This document shows, in pieces, positions 11,040-22,872 of a stretch of DNA of 64,000 nt (position 1 is the stretch's first letter; every line of letters starts with the position of its first letter). The stretch comes from Lunularia cruciata. Its lineage: Eukaryota > Streptophyta > Marchantiopsida > Lunulariales > Lunulariaceae. Below the pieces are notes generated by a model that was not told the origin of the DNA, ran no database searches, and saw nothing but the letters and a program-made list of their open reading frames with translations. Where the stretch lies: contig OX419759.1 of the NCBI GenBank assembly GCA_948567375.1, forward strand, positions 2,581,303 to 2,645,302, read 5' to 3'. A program made the translations under genes and the position numbers.

Positions 11040-12075
11040 TATATGCTTGGTCTGACTTTAAGAGGCGCATGACTTACCAATTGTAGGACACATGGGAGTA
11101 GACAAGATCTTGAGCACTCTAAAACAACAATGGTAGTGGCCAAACATGGAATGTGATGTTTGAGACTTTGTCCAACCTTGTGAGAGTTATCATCCCAATA
11201 AAGCTAGCAATTAGATACCATATAGACTACTCCAACCAATTCTCATCTCATCTATTGGATTGGAACATGTGATCTTAGATCTCATCCCATCCTTCAAAGG
11301 GCAACCAAGGTCGTACAACAATTGTGGTGTTTGTTAATAAGCATAGTAAGCAAATTTATTTGACACCAACCTCTTATACAATAGATGTTCCAACATTTAC
11401 CCAAATCGACTTTGACAATATTTTCAAGCATCATGGGATACCTTGTCTCCTCATATTTGACCATCATCCTCAATTTGTTAGTAAATTTTGGCAAGCACTC
11501 TTCCAATTACTCGACACTAAGTTTGTTTTGTCCATAGCCTATCATCTTTAAACTGATGGACAAATCAAATATGCAAATTGCAACTTGGAGGATATGCTTT
11601 GTGAATTTGTTAAGTCTCACCGCACCAATTTGGATACTTGCCTTGTGGACTATTGCCTACAATAACCAAGTAGGCAAGCATTGGATTCTCTCTCTTCTTC
11701 ATTAATTTTAGCATAGACCCACTTGTTCCAAATCCCCTTCTTGATCCTCTACCATCTCACATTCCTCATACTTCCACCTTCTTGTCCACAATATCTCATT
11801 CTTTACAACAAGCCAAATCTCATCTCCTTGTTGCTCAAAATTATCAAAAGTAATATGTGGATCAACATTGTTGTGATCTCACCTTTCAACTAGGTGATAA
11901 GGTCATGTTTTCTTCTAGTAACTTACACCTCCCACTTTGTACCCAAGTTTTTGATCTTGCTCTTAATTGGATAGGTCTATTTGATGTTACCCAAATAATT
12001 TCTCTTGTTACTTATCAACTTCCCTTGCCCAATCATATGCAAATTCACCCTATCTTTCACATTTGAAAGTTGAAA
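11040..12075 (+). pseudogene. E3 integrase remnant
   Basis: The HHCC zinc part (HDLPIVGHMG-like) is near 11065-11100, the first two acidic residues lie near 11270 and 11455, and the third at about 11550-11580 in a TDGQI-like word where TDGQTER is expected. The C-terminal HPIFHI word is at about 12045-12063. Frames are short and interrupted. Confidence 0.7.
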
Positions 12076-12129
12076 CCCTTTGCTTCTAATCCATCTTCCC
12101 TTTCCACTTATGTGTAACTCCCTCTTCCT

Positions 12130-12320
12130 CCCATCCCTACCAACAAACATGAGTACTATGAAGTTTATCTTACCCATGCATGTAATAACATCCAACATGA
12201 CCGCCAACAACACATTGAGTGCAAAGGGTATCCACTTCATGATGTCACATGGGAGACTTTTTCTCATCTCCATGATGCACAAATGGCTATCCAAGAGTTT
12301 GAAGATTTTATGGTGACAAG
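12130..12320 (+). pseudogene. E3 chromodomain remnant
   Basis: After the integrase the sequence reads EYYEVYLTHACNNIQ followed by KGYPLHDVTWETFSHL, close to the chromodomain core (YEVE...LVKWKGYP..ATWE). This places the family among the chromoviruses. In living elements the domain binds methylated histone and steers integration; this copy is out of frame with the integrase. Confidence 0.7.
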
Positions 12321-12348
12321 GAAGTCACCTACTAGTAGTGAGAGAATA

Positions 12349-12792
12349 TGTAACAATATGGAGTCAGCATACAAGTTAGTAGAAGCTAACAAGTTAGCAA
12401 ATATGCCAAATTAGCCAAGCAATCTAAGAATATTTTAAAAAATCTAAGAAACTTCTTGGTACCTTATACATATTGGCTAAAGTGTATGCCCAGTAGATAG
12501 CTTTTAAAAGGAAGATTCTTGGAAGCTTATTGGCTAGCTTAGCTTGCATGCCAAGTAAGTGGCGTCTAGGAGGAAGCTTCTTTGGAAGCTTCTTGATTGC
12601 TTTAGCTTGCACTCCAAGAAGGCGGCTTCTAGTAGGAAGATTCCTTGGGAACTTCCCAAGAGCCTTGTATTTCTTATTAATACTTAATCCCAACTTTATG
12701 TTAGGCATTTTGAGTTTCACTCATTTAAGAGTCACAATGTGATCTTCCACTTTGGTATTCCATTCTTCTATTTCTCTCTTTGGTCTTTTATA
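12349..12792 (+). repeat. 3' LTR of E3
   Basis: Begins TGTAACAATATGGAG directly after a purine-rich tract (agtgagagaata) and ends GGTCTTTTATA, where relatives have TTTTACA. The heat-shock element at the usual place (about 12428) is decayed. Followed directly by R2-like sequence. Confidence 0.85.
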
Positions 12793-13045
12793 GTTGCTCT
12801 ATCAAGGAAGATTGAAAATCCGTGATCCAATCTGATGGTAGGGAAGCAAAGGATGTAAATCTCTCTTACTTATGGAGATTTATCACCTCTTGTCTACCAT
12901 AATAACACCTAAAGAGAAAAATATTGCTCCTCCACCTCGATCACGTATGTCTCCTAGACTTGTTTATTAGCAACCACAAAACATGAGGAAATTAAAGAAG
13001 TAGAGAGAGCAAAAATATCCAAGAACACTATAATAACTCCAAATT
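12793..13045 (-). mobile_element. R2-like non-LTR fragment after E3
   Basis: Starts gttgctctatcaaggaag and matches about 26418-26650 of the R2-like element. The same fragment, at the same LTR junction, recurs at 56584-56830. It ends abruptly at about 13045, where another integrase fragment begins. Confidence 0.7.
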
Positions 13046-14368
13046 CCAAATTCATGGACAAACCATACATGCAAATCTCACCTTGGAGGATATGCATTGT
13101 GCCTTTGTCAACATTCACCATATAATTCACCATTCACCATTCTTATAAATGTTGAGTTTAACTAGAATAATTCCAAACATGCAAGCATCAGATTTGCTTT
13201 CTTCTTCCTTAATTTTGGTCAAGATCCACTTGTTCCAAATTTCCTTTTTACTCCTCCTCCATCTCATGTCTCTCATATTTCCGCCTTCTTGACCATAATA
13301 TCCCAATCCCTAAAACAAGCCAAATCTCATCTCTTTGTTACTTAAAGTCATCAAAAATAACAACATCATCATGATTTCACCTTTCAACTTGGGGATAAGG
13401 TCATGCTTTCTTCTAGTAACCTACCCTTCCCACTTGATACCCAAGTTTGGATACTTGCTTCTAATTGCTTCCATTTGATGTCATCCAAGTTATTTTTCCT
13501 ATTGCTTATTAATTTGCCTTGCCTTGTCATATGCAAATCTACCCTATCTTTTATATTTCCAAGTTGAAACCTTTATGTTTCTAATCCATTTCCCTTTTCT
13601 TCTCATATCCAACCCCTCTCCCCTCCTCCTCATGTCTCCATCAATGATCATGAGGAGTAAGAAGTTTATAGTATCCTTGCATGTCACCACATTCAATGTT
13701 GCCGCCAACAACATACTGAGTACAAAGTCTTTTGGAAGGGTATCCCTTTCATGATGCCACTTGGGAGTCTCTTTTTTATCTCTAGAATGCACAAACGGTC
13801 ATCTAAGAGTTTGAAGTTTCCATGGTGATGATGACATCACCAACTAGCGGTGGGAGAATATGTAACAATATGGAGTTTACAAACAAGTTAGTTGAGACTA
13901 AATAAATAGCAAATAGGTCAAATTAGCCAAAAATTATAAGAATATTCTAGAATCATCTAGGAAGCTACTTGGTATCTCCTAAGTATCAAGTAATGTGCAT
14001 GCCAAGGGATGAATTCTAGGAAGAATCTTCTTGGGAAGCTTCCTAACTAGTTTAGCTTACACACCAAGTAGATGGCTTCTAGAAAGAAGCTTCTTGGGAC
14101 GCTTCCCAACAAGCTTAGCTTGCATGCTAAGTGGACAACTTCTAGAAGGAAGTTTCAAGAGAAGTTTCCCAATTGGCTTGGCTTGCACTCTAAGAAAGTG
14201 GCTTTTAGGAAACTTCTTGTGAAGCTTTTCAAGAGTCTTGTATGTTTTCTATAAATACCAAAGCCCAAGCTCATGCTAGACATTTCGAATTTTTCTTCAT
14301 TCAAGAGTCCCAATATGATTTTTCATGTTTATCTTCCGTTTTCTTATTTCTTTCCTTGGTGTTTTACA
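13046..14368 (+). mobile_element. 3' fragment of chromovirus E3b
   Basis: Starts inside the integrase (matches E3 from about 11560), continues through an HPIFHI-like word and a chromodomain remnant at about 13640-13850 (FWKGIPFHDATWESLF), then a purine-rich tract and a full 3' LTR. No gag, RT or 5' LTR. All frames are broken. Confidence 0.8.
13861..14368 (+). repeat. 3' LTR of E3b
   Basis: TGTAACAATATGG to GTTTTACA. It has a perfect heat-shock element AGAATATTCTAGAAT at 13939-13953, three AAGCTTC-rich units at about 14030-14220 and a TATA-like TATAAATACC at about 14251-14260. Its last 147 bases are part of the tandem duplication at 14222-14809. Confidence 0.85.
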
Positions 14369-14809
14369 CTCCAATCAAGAGCACACTAGAGCACCAACAC
14401 TCTAAAGTAGAGGCACCTCACACAAACATGGTGCATAAACATGAAGCAAAGAATGGAGGGGGTCCAATCACAAGAAGTTTAAACAAACTTTCCATCTCAT
14501 AAATCAACACCGGACTCGGAGCTTTTCAAGATTCTTATATTTTCTATAAATGCCAAAGTCCAATCTCATGGTAGACATTCTAAGTTTTTCTCATTCAAGA
14601 GTCTCAATATGATATTGAATGTTGATCTTCCATTCTCCTATTTCCTTCCTTAGTGTTTTACACTCACTATCAAGAGCACACTAGAGCAGCAACACTCTAA
14701 AGTAGAGACACCTCACACAAACATGGTGCATAAACATCAAACAAAGAATGGAAGGGGCCTGATCACAAGAAGTTTAAATTAAACCCATCATCTCATAAAT
14801 CAACACTAG
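14222..14809 (+). repeat. Tandem duplication, about 294 bp x 2
   Basis: Units 14222-14515 and 14516-14809 align along their length. Each holds the TATA/R/U5 part of the LTR plus about 145 bp of sequence after the LTR (for example caagagcacactagagca). The sequence after the LTR lacks the usual initiator-Met PBS. Confidence 0.85.
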
Positions 14810-14962
14810 ACTAACTCTACCACCATTTGAGATTTGATATAATATGAATGTCTACCTACTCCTAAACTACCAAGATCACCAAGGATAGGAAAAAATTGTC
14901 TCTCCTTACCAAAACTACAAATATATATGTATCATTCCACTAATCACTATGATAACAAGTGA

Positions 14963-15035
14963 ATGTGGATCAATTGGCTAGCGCACCAGTCTAGGAACCC
15001 AAGATCTAGGGTTCAAACACTATTGTGCCCAATCT
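14963..15035 (+). repeat. Possible tRNA-derived SINE head
   Basis: GATCAATTGGCTAGCGCACC resembles an RNA polymerase III A box, and 45 bases on AGGGTTCAAACAC resembles a B box. The spacing and the words match the head of plant tRNA-derived SINEs. It does not fold as an intact tRNA by eye, so no tRNA gene is called. Confidence 0.35.
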
Positions 15036-16436
15036 AGAAAGATATATAAATTTTACCAAATAGTATTCAAAATCTCATCTGAACTAGTTAAACTCATGCC
15101 AACAAGCTGACCCTTCTTAACCTCTCTAGCCCACGATCTATTGTTGAAAGGTCCAAAACATCCAATGATTGGAGTCCATCACTCTAAACTAGAGTACCAA
15201 TTTTGAGAGCTTTTCCCACCAGAATAAGGCCATGGAGATCCAATGTTGCAACGTTTTTGCAATCCACAGTACATGTGACACCTGTAACCTCGCACCGATT
15301 CTAAGATACATTTTCAGACAGAACACATGGCCCAACAGCATGAACCCAATGCCATGAATCTAGTGCAATACGTGTATAAGTGATGTTCATCCGGAAGTAC
15401 CACAGCAGATCCCCTTCTCTGATTGTGCCGGTTAATGCAGCCCGTGTTGTTACGCTAGCAGCTTGCTCATGAGAACCACAAACAGACTTAGCAACACACC
15501 TAGTATTCCAACTTCTAGCTGAAGTTCATAAAACTCACATCGAATTTCTTCGCCCGGTGCAACATCTAGGCCGATTCAGCGCTTCATCCACATAAGACTG
15601 CTGTCTATCATTTGCAGTTGAAGATGCAGATGAAAATCCGCCTACTACCCTCTCCAAGACGGACTTCATGTTTACGTCCAATAAAAAACACAGTGCTTGA
15701 CTTGCGACGCATTTTGAGCGTATGCTAAACACTTGAACCACAGTGAGGTCGACTGCATAACTTCATGATACATAACGTATCTAAACATGTAAGTGTCTGA
15801 TAATCCAATCATACATCCAATGCTGCGGTATAAGTGGACACTCCGTCTTTCTAGTTCGCTGTAGGGAACTACAGAGTAGTAAAGGCGAAAAGATACTCAG
15901 ATTTTGTTCTCCAAATTTCCATTTCTTTGATGTTTTCTAGATTCTGTGCGGAACTCCTTTCACTAACTTGGATTGGTTTGACTTCAGCGCACATATTTGT
16001 CAGGCTCCTTTTACACTGGTTTATGTGGGACGTTGGGTGCACAAAAGCCTGTGTTTTTTGTCAAAGATCCAAAGCTGATTGGCTAGTGCATTCAGTAGGG
16101 TCCATTACGTTTAACCACAGTGCATGTATTCGATCGAGACTTGATGAACGTTTCCATGCCAGAATGCTGAAATCGCGTTACGGTATCAAAGGTGTTTGAC
16201 TAAATGTCTCTATATTTTCATGTTTGTATCTCCACATACAGTAGATAAATAATTTTATTGTACAAAAGTGAAGTGTAGATACCACTGACAGATCTATTTT
16301 TTCCAGATCATTCCGTCCAATAAGCACACCAGTAGATGAAACTGAAAATTATATTTATTTTCATACCTACAAGTGAAAACTAGCATACAACCACCAAAAG
16401 AAATAACATGTTGAACTTATAGAGAACGGTCTACAT
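15036..16436. other. Non-repeat DNA, no gene recognised
   Basis: This stretch is richer in G+C and CpG than its surroundings and matches none of the repeat families in the window. Two small frames, minus 15535-15741 and plus 15927-16199, have no recognisable domain. It may be an old single-copy remnant. Confidence 0.5.
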
Positions 16437-17000
16437 TGTCAATGGAAGAGCAAAATGAAAGATCACGTTGGTACTCTTGAATTAGAGAAATTCCAAATCC
16501 TAGTATGAGTTTATGCTTTGGTATTCATAAAGATTATACAAGGCTCTTGAGAAGTTTCTCAAGAAGTTTTCTTAAAGTCACTTTCTTAGAGTGAAAGTCA
16601 AGCTAATCAAGAAATTTCCTTCTAGAAACCACCTACTTGGCATACAAGCTAAGTTAGATGGGAAACTTCCCAAGAAACTTCCTTCTAGAGGTCAACTACT
16701 TGGCATGCAAGTTAAGTTACTCGGGAAGCTTCCCAAGAAGCTTCCTCCTAGAAATCACCATTTGGCATGCACATTACTTGATATTTGGAAGGACCAAATA
16801 GCTTCCTACATGCTTCTAGAATATTATTATAACTTTTGGCTAATTTGGCCTGTTTGCTACTTCCTTAGTCTCAACTAACTCATTTGTAAACTCTATATTG
16901 TTACATATTCTCACACCGCTAGTTGGTGATGTCCTTAGTTTAGCCTATTTGCTACTTCTTTAGTCTCAACTAAAACATTTGTAAACTCTATATTGTTACA
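16437..17000 (-). repeat. 3' LTR of E2 with 95-bp tandem duplication
   Basis: LTR similarity starts at about 16437 and reaches CTCTATATTGTTACA at 16905. The same end recurs at 17000, giving a 95-bp direct repeat covering the last LTR bases and the polypurine-tract side (tattctcacaccgctagttg). The heat-shock element is 2 of 3 units. Confidence 0.8.
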
Positions 17001-19900
17001 TATTCTCACATCGCTAGTTGATAATATCCTTGTCATCGTGGAAGCTTCAAATTCTTGTATTGTAATTTTTGCATTCTAGAGATAAGAAGAGGCTCCCAAG
17101 TGGCATCATGAAAGGATACCCTTTCCAAAGGACTTTATACTCAATATGTTGGTGATGGTCACATTGAATATCACGATGTGCGAGGACATAATCAATTTCA
17201 TACTCCTCATAATCGTTGAAAGAGACTTAAATAAGAGGGAGTTGGATATGAAAGGAAAAGAAAGATGGATTAGAAACAAAGGATTTCAACTTGGAAATAT
17301 GAAAGATAGAGTGGATTCTCATTTGACAAGGCAAGGCAAATTGATAAGCAACTAGAGAAATGATTTGGGTGACATCAAATGGACCTGTCCAATTAGAAGC
17401 AAGTTTACAAACTTGGGTATCAAGTGGGAGGGGTAGGTTATTAGAAAAAAGCATGACCTTATCACCAAGTTGAAAGGTGAGATTGTGGTGATGTTGGTTC
17501 GTGTATTGTTTCTGATGATTTTGAGCAACAAAGAGATGAGATTTGGCTTATTGTAGAGATTGGGATATTATGGTCAAGAAGGTGGAACATGAGATGGTGG
17601 AGGAGTGAGAAGTAAATCTAGAACAAATGAGTCTTCGCTAAAATAGAAGGAGAAGGAAGAGAATCCGGTGCTCACATATTTGGAATTATTATAAGCAGAC
17701 GAAACAACTTCACGACATTCATCTTAATTGGTATAGTGAATGTTGACAAAGGTACAAAGCATATCCTCCAAGATATGATTTGCATGTTTGGTTTGTCCTA
17801 AATTTGAGGATGATAGGTCATGGACAAAGCATGCTTGGTCAAGAAGAGTGTTTGCTAAAAAATTTTGGTGAATCAAGGATCGCGGTCAAAGATGAGTACA
17901 TAAGACATCCCATGATGCTTCAAGACAATGTCAAAGTAGATCTAGGCTAATGTTAGAGCATCCACTCTATCACATGTTGGTGCTAAATAGATTTTCTTGC
18001 TAAGCTTATTGACAAACACCATTATTGTTATGTGACCTTGCGATGTCTTGGGCAAAGATGTGATGAGATCTAAGCTCACATGTTCCTATTAAGTAGATGG
18101 GATGGGAAGTAGTTGAAGGACTCAGTTTTTGGTTGTTGGCCTTATTACATTGGTAACTTTCACAAGATCAAACTCTCAAACATCTCATGTCATGTTGGGC
18201 ATCACCATTTGCATTGTAGGGTACCCAAGATCTTTTCCACACCCATGTGACCAGCAATTGGTAAGTCATGGGCTTCTTGAAGGCACACAAGTTATAAATC
18301 ACCCTTGGTTAGAACATAGATCCAATTCTCATATGATAGAAAGCCTTCCTTGAAGGAGAAGGTATTTTATTCCTTACCATGTACTACAAGATGACATTGT
18401 ACCATCTGAAAGAAGTTCTTGATTGCAATCCTAAACTCAATTTGGACTTTTGGCTCAATTGACACTGTTGTAATTGCCACCATGATGAAAGGATTAGACT
18501 TCAAATCAGATCATCATGGTACAGGCATTGGGGATGACATGGAACCTATCAAGTTTGTACTCAAGTTTAAGGTCAAACAACTATAGTTGCTCCTCCCATC
18601 AATGATGATGACTCTTCATGTGCTCCAAATGTAATGTTTGCAATACGGGTTTGTGATTGTTTTACATGATCACTCCTTTCCCCAAGAGATAATTTCTCTA
18701 TATCTTGGTGGCATATACCATTGCTAGTTGTTCTTGATCTCAAGCAGAGTCATTCTTTTTTATGGTGTTTAGTCAATGAGACACAAAGGTAATGGGATGT
18801 ATCTCATCAAAAAATTCCTACTATAACATAGCTCCAATGGCAAAGTTAGAAGTGTTGACATCAACCGCATAAGGTAAGTTGAGGATCATGTGGTCAAAGA
18901 ATGTGTCTTGAAAACACATATGTTTCAGCTTTTGGAATGCTTCTTTGTGGTTGGTGGTCCATTGAAAGCTCGAGTCTTTCCCAAGAGGTCATCAATGGTG
19001 AAATCACATGGGCATTATAGTAGATGAATTTTTGGTAAAAACTTGCCAATCTATTAAATTTTTGTATTTAGGTGGTATCATTTAAAGTAGGCCAATCGAT
19101 AATGGCTTTGATTTTCTCCTCTTCCATCTTGATCCCTATGATGAGATCTTATGATCCAAGAAGGTAACTTCTTTTTGCCAAAAGGCACACTTTGACTTTG
19201 TGCAATAAAACTTCCATTGGCATAGTCATGTTAGGACATCTTGTAGGTGATTTGCATGTTCTACCTCCATCTTGCTATAGATTAAAATATCATCTAAGAA
19301 CACTACCATGTACTAATCCAATAGCACATCCAACATCTAATGCATCTTATACATGAAGACTAGTAGAGCATTAGTGAACCCAAAAGGTAGAACTCTCCAT
19401 TCAAAATGCCCATGCCTTGTGAAAAAGGTAATCTTTCACACATCCTCTCTATCAATGGGAATTTTCCAATAACCATTTTAGAGATACAACTTGTAGAAGT
19501 ATTGTACTCCACTCAATTGATCTAGTAAGTCATCAATTCAAGGCAAAAGATATGTATTCTTCACTATTCATTTATTGATGCCTTAGTGATCAGTATAGAA
19601 GCAAAGTCCTCCATCCTTCTTTGGGAAAAATAGTACCGGTACTCCCCAAGGAGATGTATTATATCACATGAAATTCTTCTTCAACAACTTTGTCAATATT
19701 GTTTGAAGCTCATCCAACTCTTTCGGTGAGAGCCAATAGATTGGTCTACTCATTGGCATACTTCTTGGCAATAACTCAATCTTGAAGTGCATACCATGAT
19801 AAAATGGTAATCCGTTTGGTAGATGATCCAAAGACACATCTACAAACTCCTAAAATATTTGATCAACCATTGCTTGATGTGGCTTTTGGCACTCATCTAA
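17001..19900 (-). pseudogene. pol: E2 pol remnant: integrase, RNase H, RT
   Basis: Reads right to left as RT (about 19200-19830), RNase H (about 18600-18900) and integrase with chromodomain (about 17040-18500). It matches E1 base by base from 17975. The frame 17227-17454 keeps the integrase C-terminal words FDVTQIISLVAYQ and HISKLKSF. The rest is full of stops. Confidence 0.75.
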
Positions 19901-20083
19901 TTCTCCATGTACAATCAGCTTAATGTGCATTGAAAAAATAGGAATATCTTCCTCCAAAGCTTACTCTATGGTTACTTTACTAACAAACCTCCCATCTTGG
20001 GATTGCCTATTCTTAAGTGTCTTACTCAAAAGTGCAAAGCAACTTAATTGGTAATTCTTACCTTGGTGTTGTACTTGAATTTA

Positions 20084-20446
20084 TCATTGGATCCGATCAA
20101 ACTGAACCTTATGATGTTCAAGCCAAGGTAAACCTAGAATAACATCATAGTGTAGAGATACCACTACAAATCTCATAAACTCCAAATACTCCTTCTTGAT
20201 CTTGGATGTAACAAGATGTAAGATACAAAATGCAAAACCCTTTCTACCATCCGCTATCATCAATCTAATTTTAATGATTAACTTGATAGGAAAACTCAAT
20301 TCTTTTGCTAATTGCATGGACATGTAATTCTCTAAACTTCCCAAATCAACCAAAATCCTAGAATCACAATCAAATATCATACCTTGCAAGTGAAGCAAAC
20401 TTGCATAGATTGAGCCTTCAATCCCATTGGAACTAATCAAGTTCAC
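20084..20446 (-). pseudogene. E2 protease domain
   Basis: A 120-codon frame, the duplicate of 2131-2472. The active-site loop reads ILVDLGSLENYMS, so Leu stands where E1 has Phe and active proteases have Ser or Thr. The C-terminal word is ILGLPWLEHHKV. It is open but sits in a dead element. Confidence 0.75.
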
Positions 20447-20449
20447 AAT

Positions 20450-21633
20450 AGGTGGTTTGGATTCTCCTACTAATATTCTTTGTTTCCTTGATCATCATGC
20501 TCCATTAACTCCATTTGGGTGATTTGTCAAGGTTGTCCATTCTTGACTGGAGATTCAACAATATGATACTTACTTTAGTGAAATAAATCAATCACCATTT
20601 TTTCACAATATTTCCCTATCTATAGTGTCAAGTGGTCTCCATTAGATGGCATTGATCTCCTTTTGTGTCAACTCCTCAACCCGTGTGTAGAGTGTGGGCA
20701 GGTTTTGTGAAGATCAAGGTCAAGACCAATTGGCTGAGTGCTTTGATTCCTTAGTTACAATAGAAAGTTGTTGCAACCAAGGAATCAAAGCACTCAGCCA
20801 ATTGCATGGTTTTCTCCCAAGTGTTTGGGCTCCCACATGATCATTTCCAATTTTGCGCATGACTTTAAACTACTCACAAATTGATCCAAAGCTTCACCTT
20901 ACAATATATTTGGAATTTGCATTATGGTGTTCTTGAATTGAGGGATGTAGCTTCTTATAAAACCAAAATACTTCAATTCTATCAATCTATCTCATGCGGC
21001 TCATGTGGCATTTATAGCTCAGAATTGCCCAATTATTATAATCTTGAATTCTTCCCATGTTGAGATTGGCATAATAAATTGTTGTTCAGCTTGCTCCACT
21101 CGGAATTGCCATTATAGTTTTACCACTCCATCCATTGGCTTGAAGCCAAGAGAATTTTTCTCCATTCATCTTGAAGATTTGTAGCTCCAAAATATCATTC
21201 ACAATCAAACACAAAATTCTCCATTGTGCACTCTTGCCTTCAAATACCTTGGGCTTTGGAAATAAGATTCACTCTTCTCCTTCTCAAAATGGTGCTCTCC
21301 CTACATGCTCTTGTTGTTGATGGTCTTGTTCTTCCAAAAATCAAATAAGGTGCTCAATCTTTTATTGCATAGTAGTGATAATTTTGGGCATTGCCGCCAT
21401 GGCTACTATTCTATCAAATTACCTATAATTGTCTAAGTTAACATGTAGATGCAACACGTCCACCATTCTCCATAAGTTATAATGGAAGTACCGAAGGCTC
21501 ATTAGACAAGATAATTATATTCAAAAAATTCTACCCAAAGCATGATGATGTTTGGGTGGTATATGGACACAAAATCCCAATGGTTTACCAAAAATGGATT
21601 TGGTGGTCTATAAATCACATCCATCCCATTCTT
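20450..21633 (-). pseudogene. gag: E2 gag remnant
   Basis: The duplicate of E1 gag at 2500-3683, with the same hairpin at 20729-20802. No long open frame on the coding strand. The plus-strand frame at 20881-21063 is antisense. Confidence 0.65.
20729..20802. repeat. 32-bp inverted repeat inside gag of E2
   Basis: Arms 20729-20760 and 20771-20802 pair with 2 mismatches (both consistent with G-to-A change) around the loop tagaaagttg. This is the duplicate of 2761-2834. Confidence 0.85.
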
Positions 21634-21645
21634 GCTCTAATACTA
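21634..21645 (-). other. Primer-binding site of E2
   Basis: The minus strand reads TAGTATTAGAGC, two changes from TGGTATCAGAGC, one base from the LTR. Confidence 0.75.
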
Positions 21646-21646
21646 A

Positions 21647-22111
21647 TGTCAAAGACCAAGGAAAGAAATAGGAGAATGGAAGATCAAAGTGAAAGATCAC
21701 ATTGTGACTCTTGAATGAGTGAAACTTTGAATCCTAGCATGAGCTTGGGCTTTGGTATTTACATGGAATCTACAAGGCTCTTAAGAAGCTTTGCAAGAAG
21801 CTTCTTAAAAAGTGTCTTCTTAGAATGCAAGCCAAGCTAATCATGCAACTCCTTGAGAAGCTTCCTTCTAGAAGCTGCCTACTTGGCATGCAAGCTAAGC
21901 TAGTCGAGAAGCTTCTCAAGAAGTTTACCTTTAGAAGTCACCACTTGGCATGCACATTACATGATACTTGGAAGGTACCAAGTAGCTTCCTAGATGCTTC
22001 TAGAAGATTCTTATAATTTTTGGCTAATTTGGCCTATTTTTGGCTAAAGACTAGCAAAGTAACAACTTTGCTAGTCTTTATTAACTTGTCTTTAAATTCC
22101 ATATTTTTACA
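21647..22111 (-). repeat. 5' LTR of E2
   Basis: Starts TGTCAAAGACC and ends TTTTTACA. It has a perfect heat-shock element at 21997-22011 and the AAGCTTC-rich units. It differs from E1 by an inserted inverted copy that makes a 16-bp palindrome at 22045-22080. The right flank is R2-like, as for E1. Confidence 0.85.
22045..22080. repeat. Perfect 16-bp palindrome in E2 LTR
   Basis: TAAAGACTAGCAAAGT at 22045-22060 and its exact complement at 22065-22080, loop AACA. E1 has only the right arm, in altered form, at the same place (about 4055-4080). Confidence 0.95.
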
Positions 22112-22540
22112 AAGAGCAAAGATGTGCTCTAGTATCTTGAGGAATGGACAAGTCAACTAAGAGAGAAGGTCGCATATGTTGACACTATTGCTCCATCAAG
22201 AAAGATGCAAGTGTCTAGTCCAATCAGTAGGTAAGGAAGCAAGGGATGGAAGGTCATCTTGTGCCCATGGAGATAAACCATCTCTTGTCTTCCACAATAA
22301 CATTTGGAGAGAAAAGGATCACTCCTTGATATTGGTAAAGTATGTCTCTAAAATTGGCCTTTTAGCAATAACAAAGTGGAAGGAAAGTAGGGGTGCCCAA
22401 AGAGACCAACTAACCAAAAATACTATAGGTGCCATCTACTCCATATATAGTAGGCCTACCCGTCCGCATGAGAAACACATATCACATTACAGCACTTTTG
22501 ATTGTCATGATAAAGCTGTTGTAATTCATATACCCTAGTT
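22112..22540 (-). mobile_element. R2-like non-LTR fragment next to E2
   Basis: Duplicate of 4107-4534, matching about 26337-26700 of the main R2-like copy. The open frame on the plus strand is antisense. Confidence 0.7.
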
Positions 22541-22872
22541 TATTGACCACACAAGGAGATGCTTTCTTTGTCCATGCATTGCACACCATGAAACACTTGA
22601 ACTCTTTATCTAGAAAGTCAAACAAGCTAGGTTGCCATAAAATTTAAACCCTTGTGGAGGCAAGTTTGGGAGAAAGTTTAAATATTATCATCATTGGTTG
22701 GAATCTCAAAAATAATTAATCATGTTGTAGTTGCATTTTCACACTTGAATCATGCATATTGGAACTTTCTTTCTAGTAAGGTAGTTGGAATGGAAGAAAC
22801 TATGATAAGTTTTTGCTTCACCCATTCCTTATTGAATCATAATCAGCCAAACATATAATCACTTATTAACCA

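Larger units (their letters stand above)
7357..12792 (+). mobile_element. Ty3-type chromovirus E3
   Basis: Plus-strand element: partial 5' LTR, PBS, gag, protease, RT, RNase H, integrase, chromodomain and 3' LTR in the expected order. All ORFs are broken. The 5' LTR lacks its first part, and the left flank is the end of block A. The right flank (12793 onward) is R2-like sequence, and the same 3' LTR/R2-like junction recurs at 56583/56584 beside E5, so E3 and E5 share a duplicated junction. Confidence 0.85.
16437..22111 (-). mobile_element. Ty3-type chromovirus E2
   Basis: Minus-strand element with both LTRs (left 16437-17000, right 21647-22111) and co-linear with E1 from 17975 rightward. The left LTR lacks its first 30 or so bases and has a 95-bp tandem duplication at its inner end. 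A chromodomain remnant (KGYPFHDATWEPLLI) is at about 17040-17150 and the integrase end (HSIFHISKLKSF) in the frame 17227-17454. The coding region is broken throughout. Confidence 0.85.

Noticed and set aside
14963-15035. Functional tRNA gene
   Set aside because: Only box-like words are present; acceptor and anticodon arms do not pair by eye.
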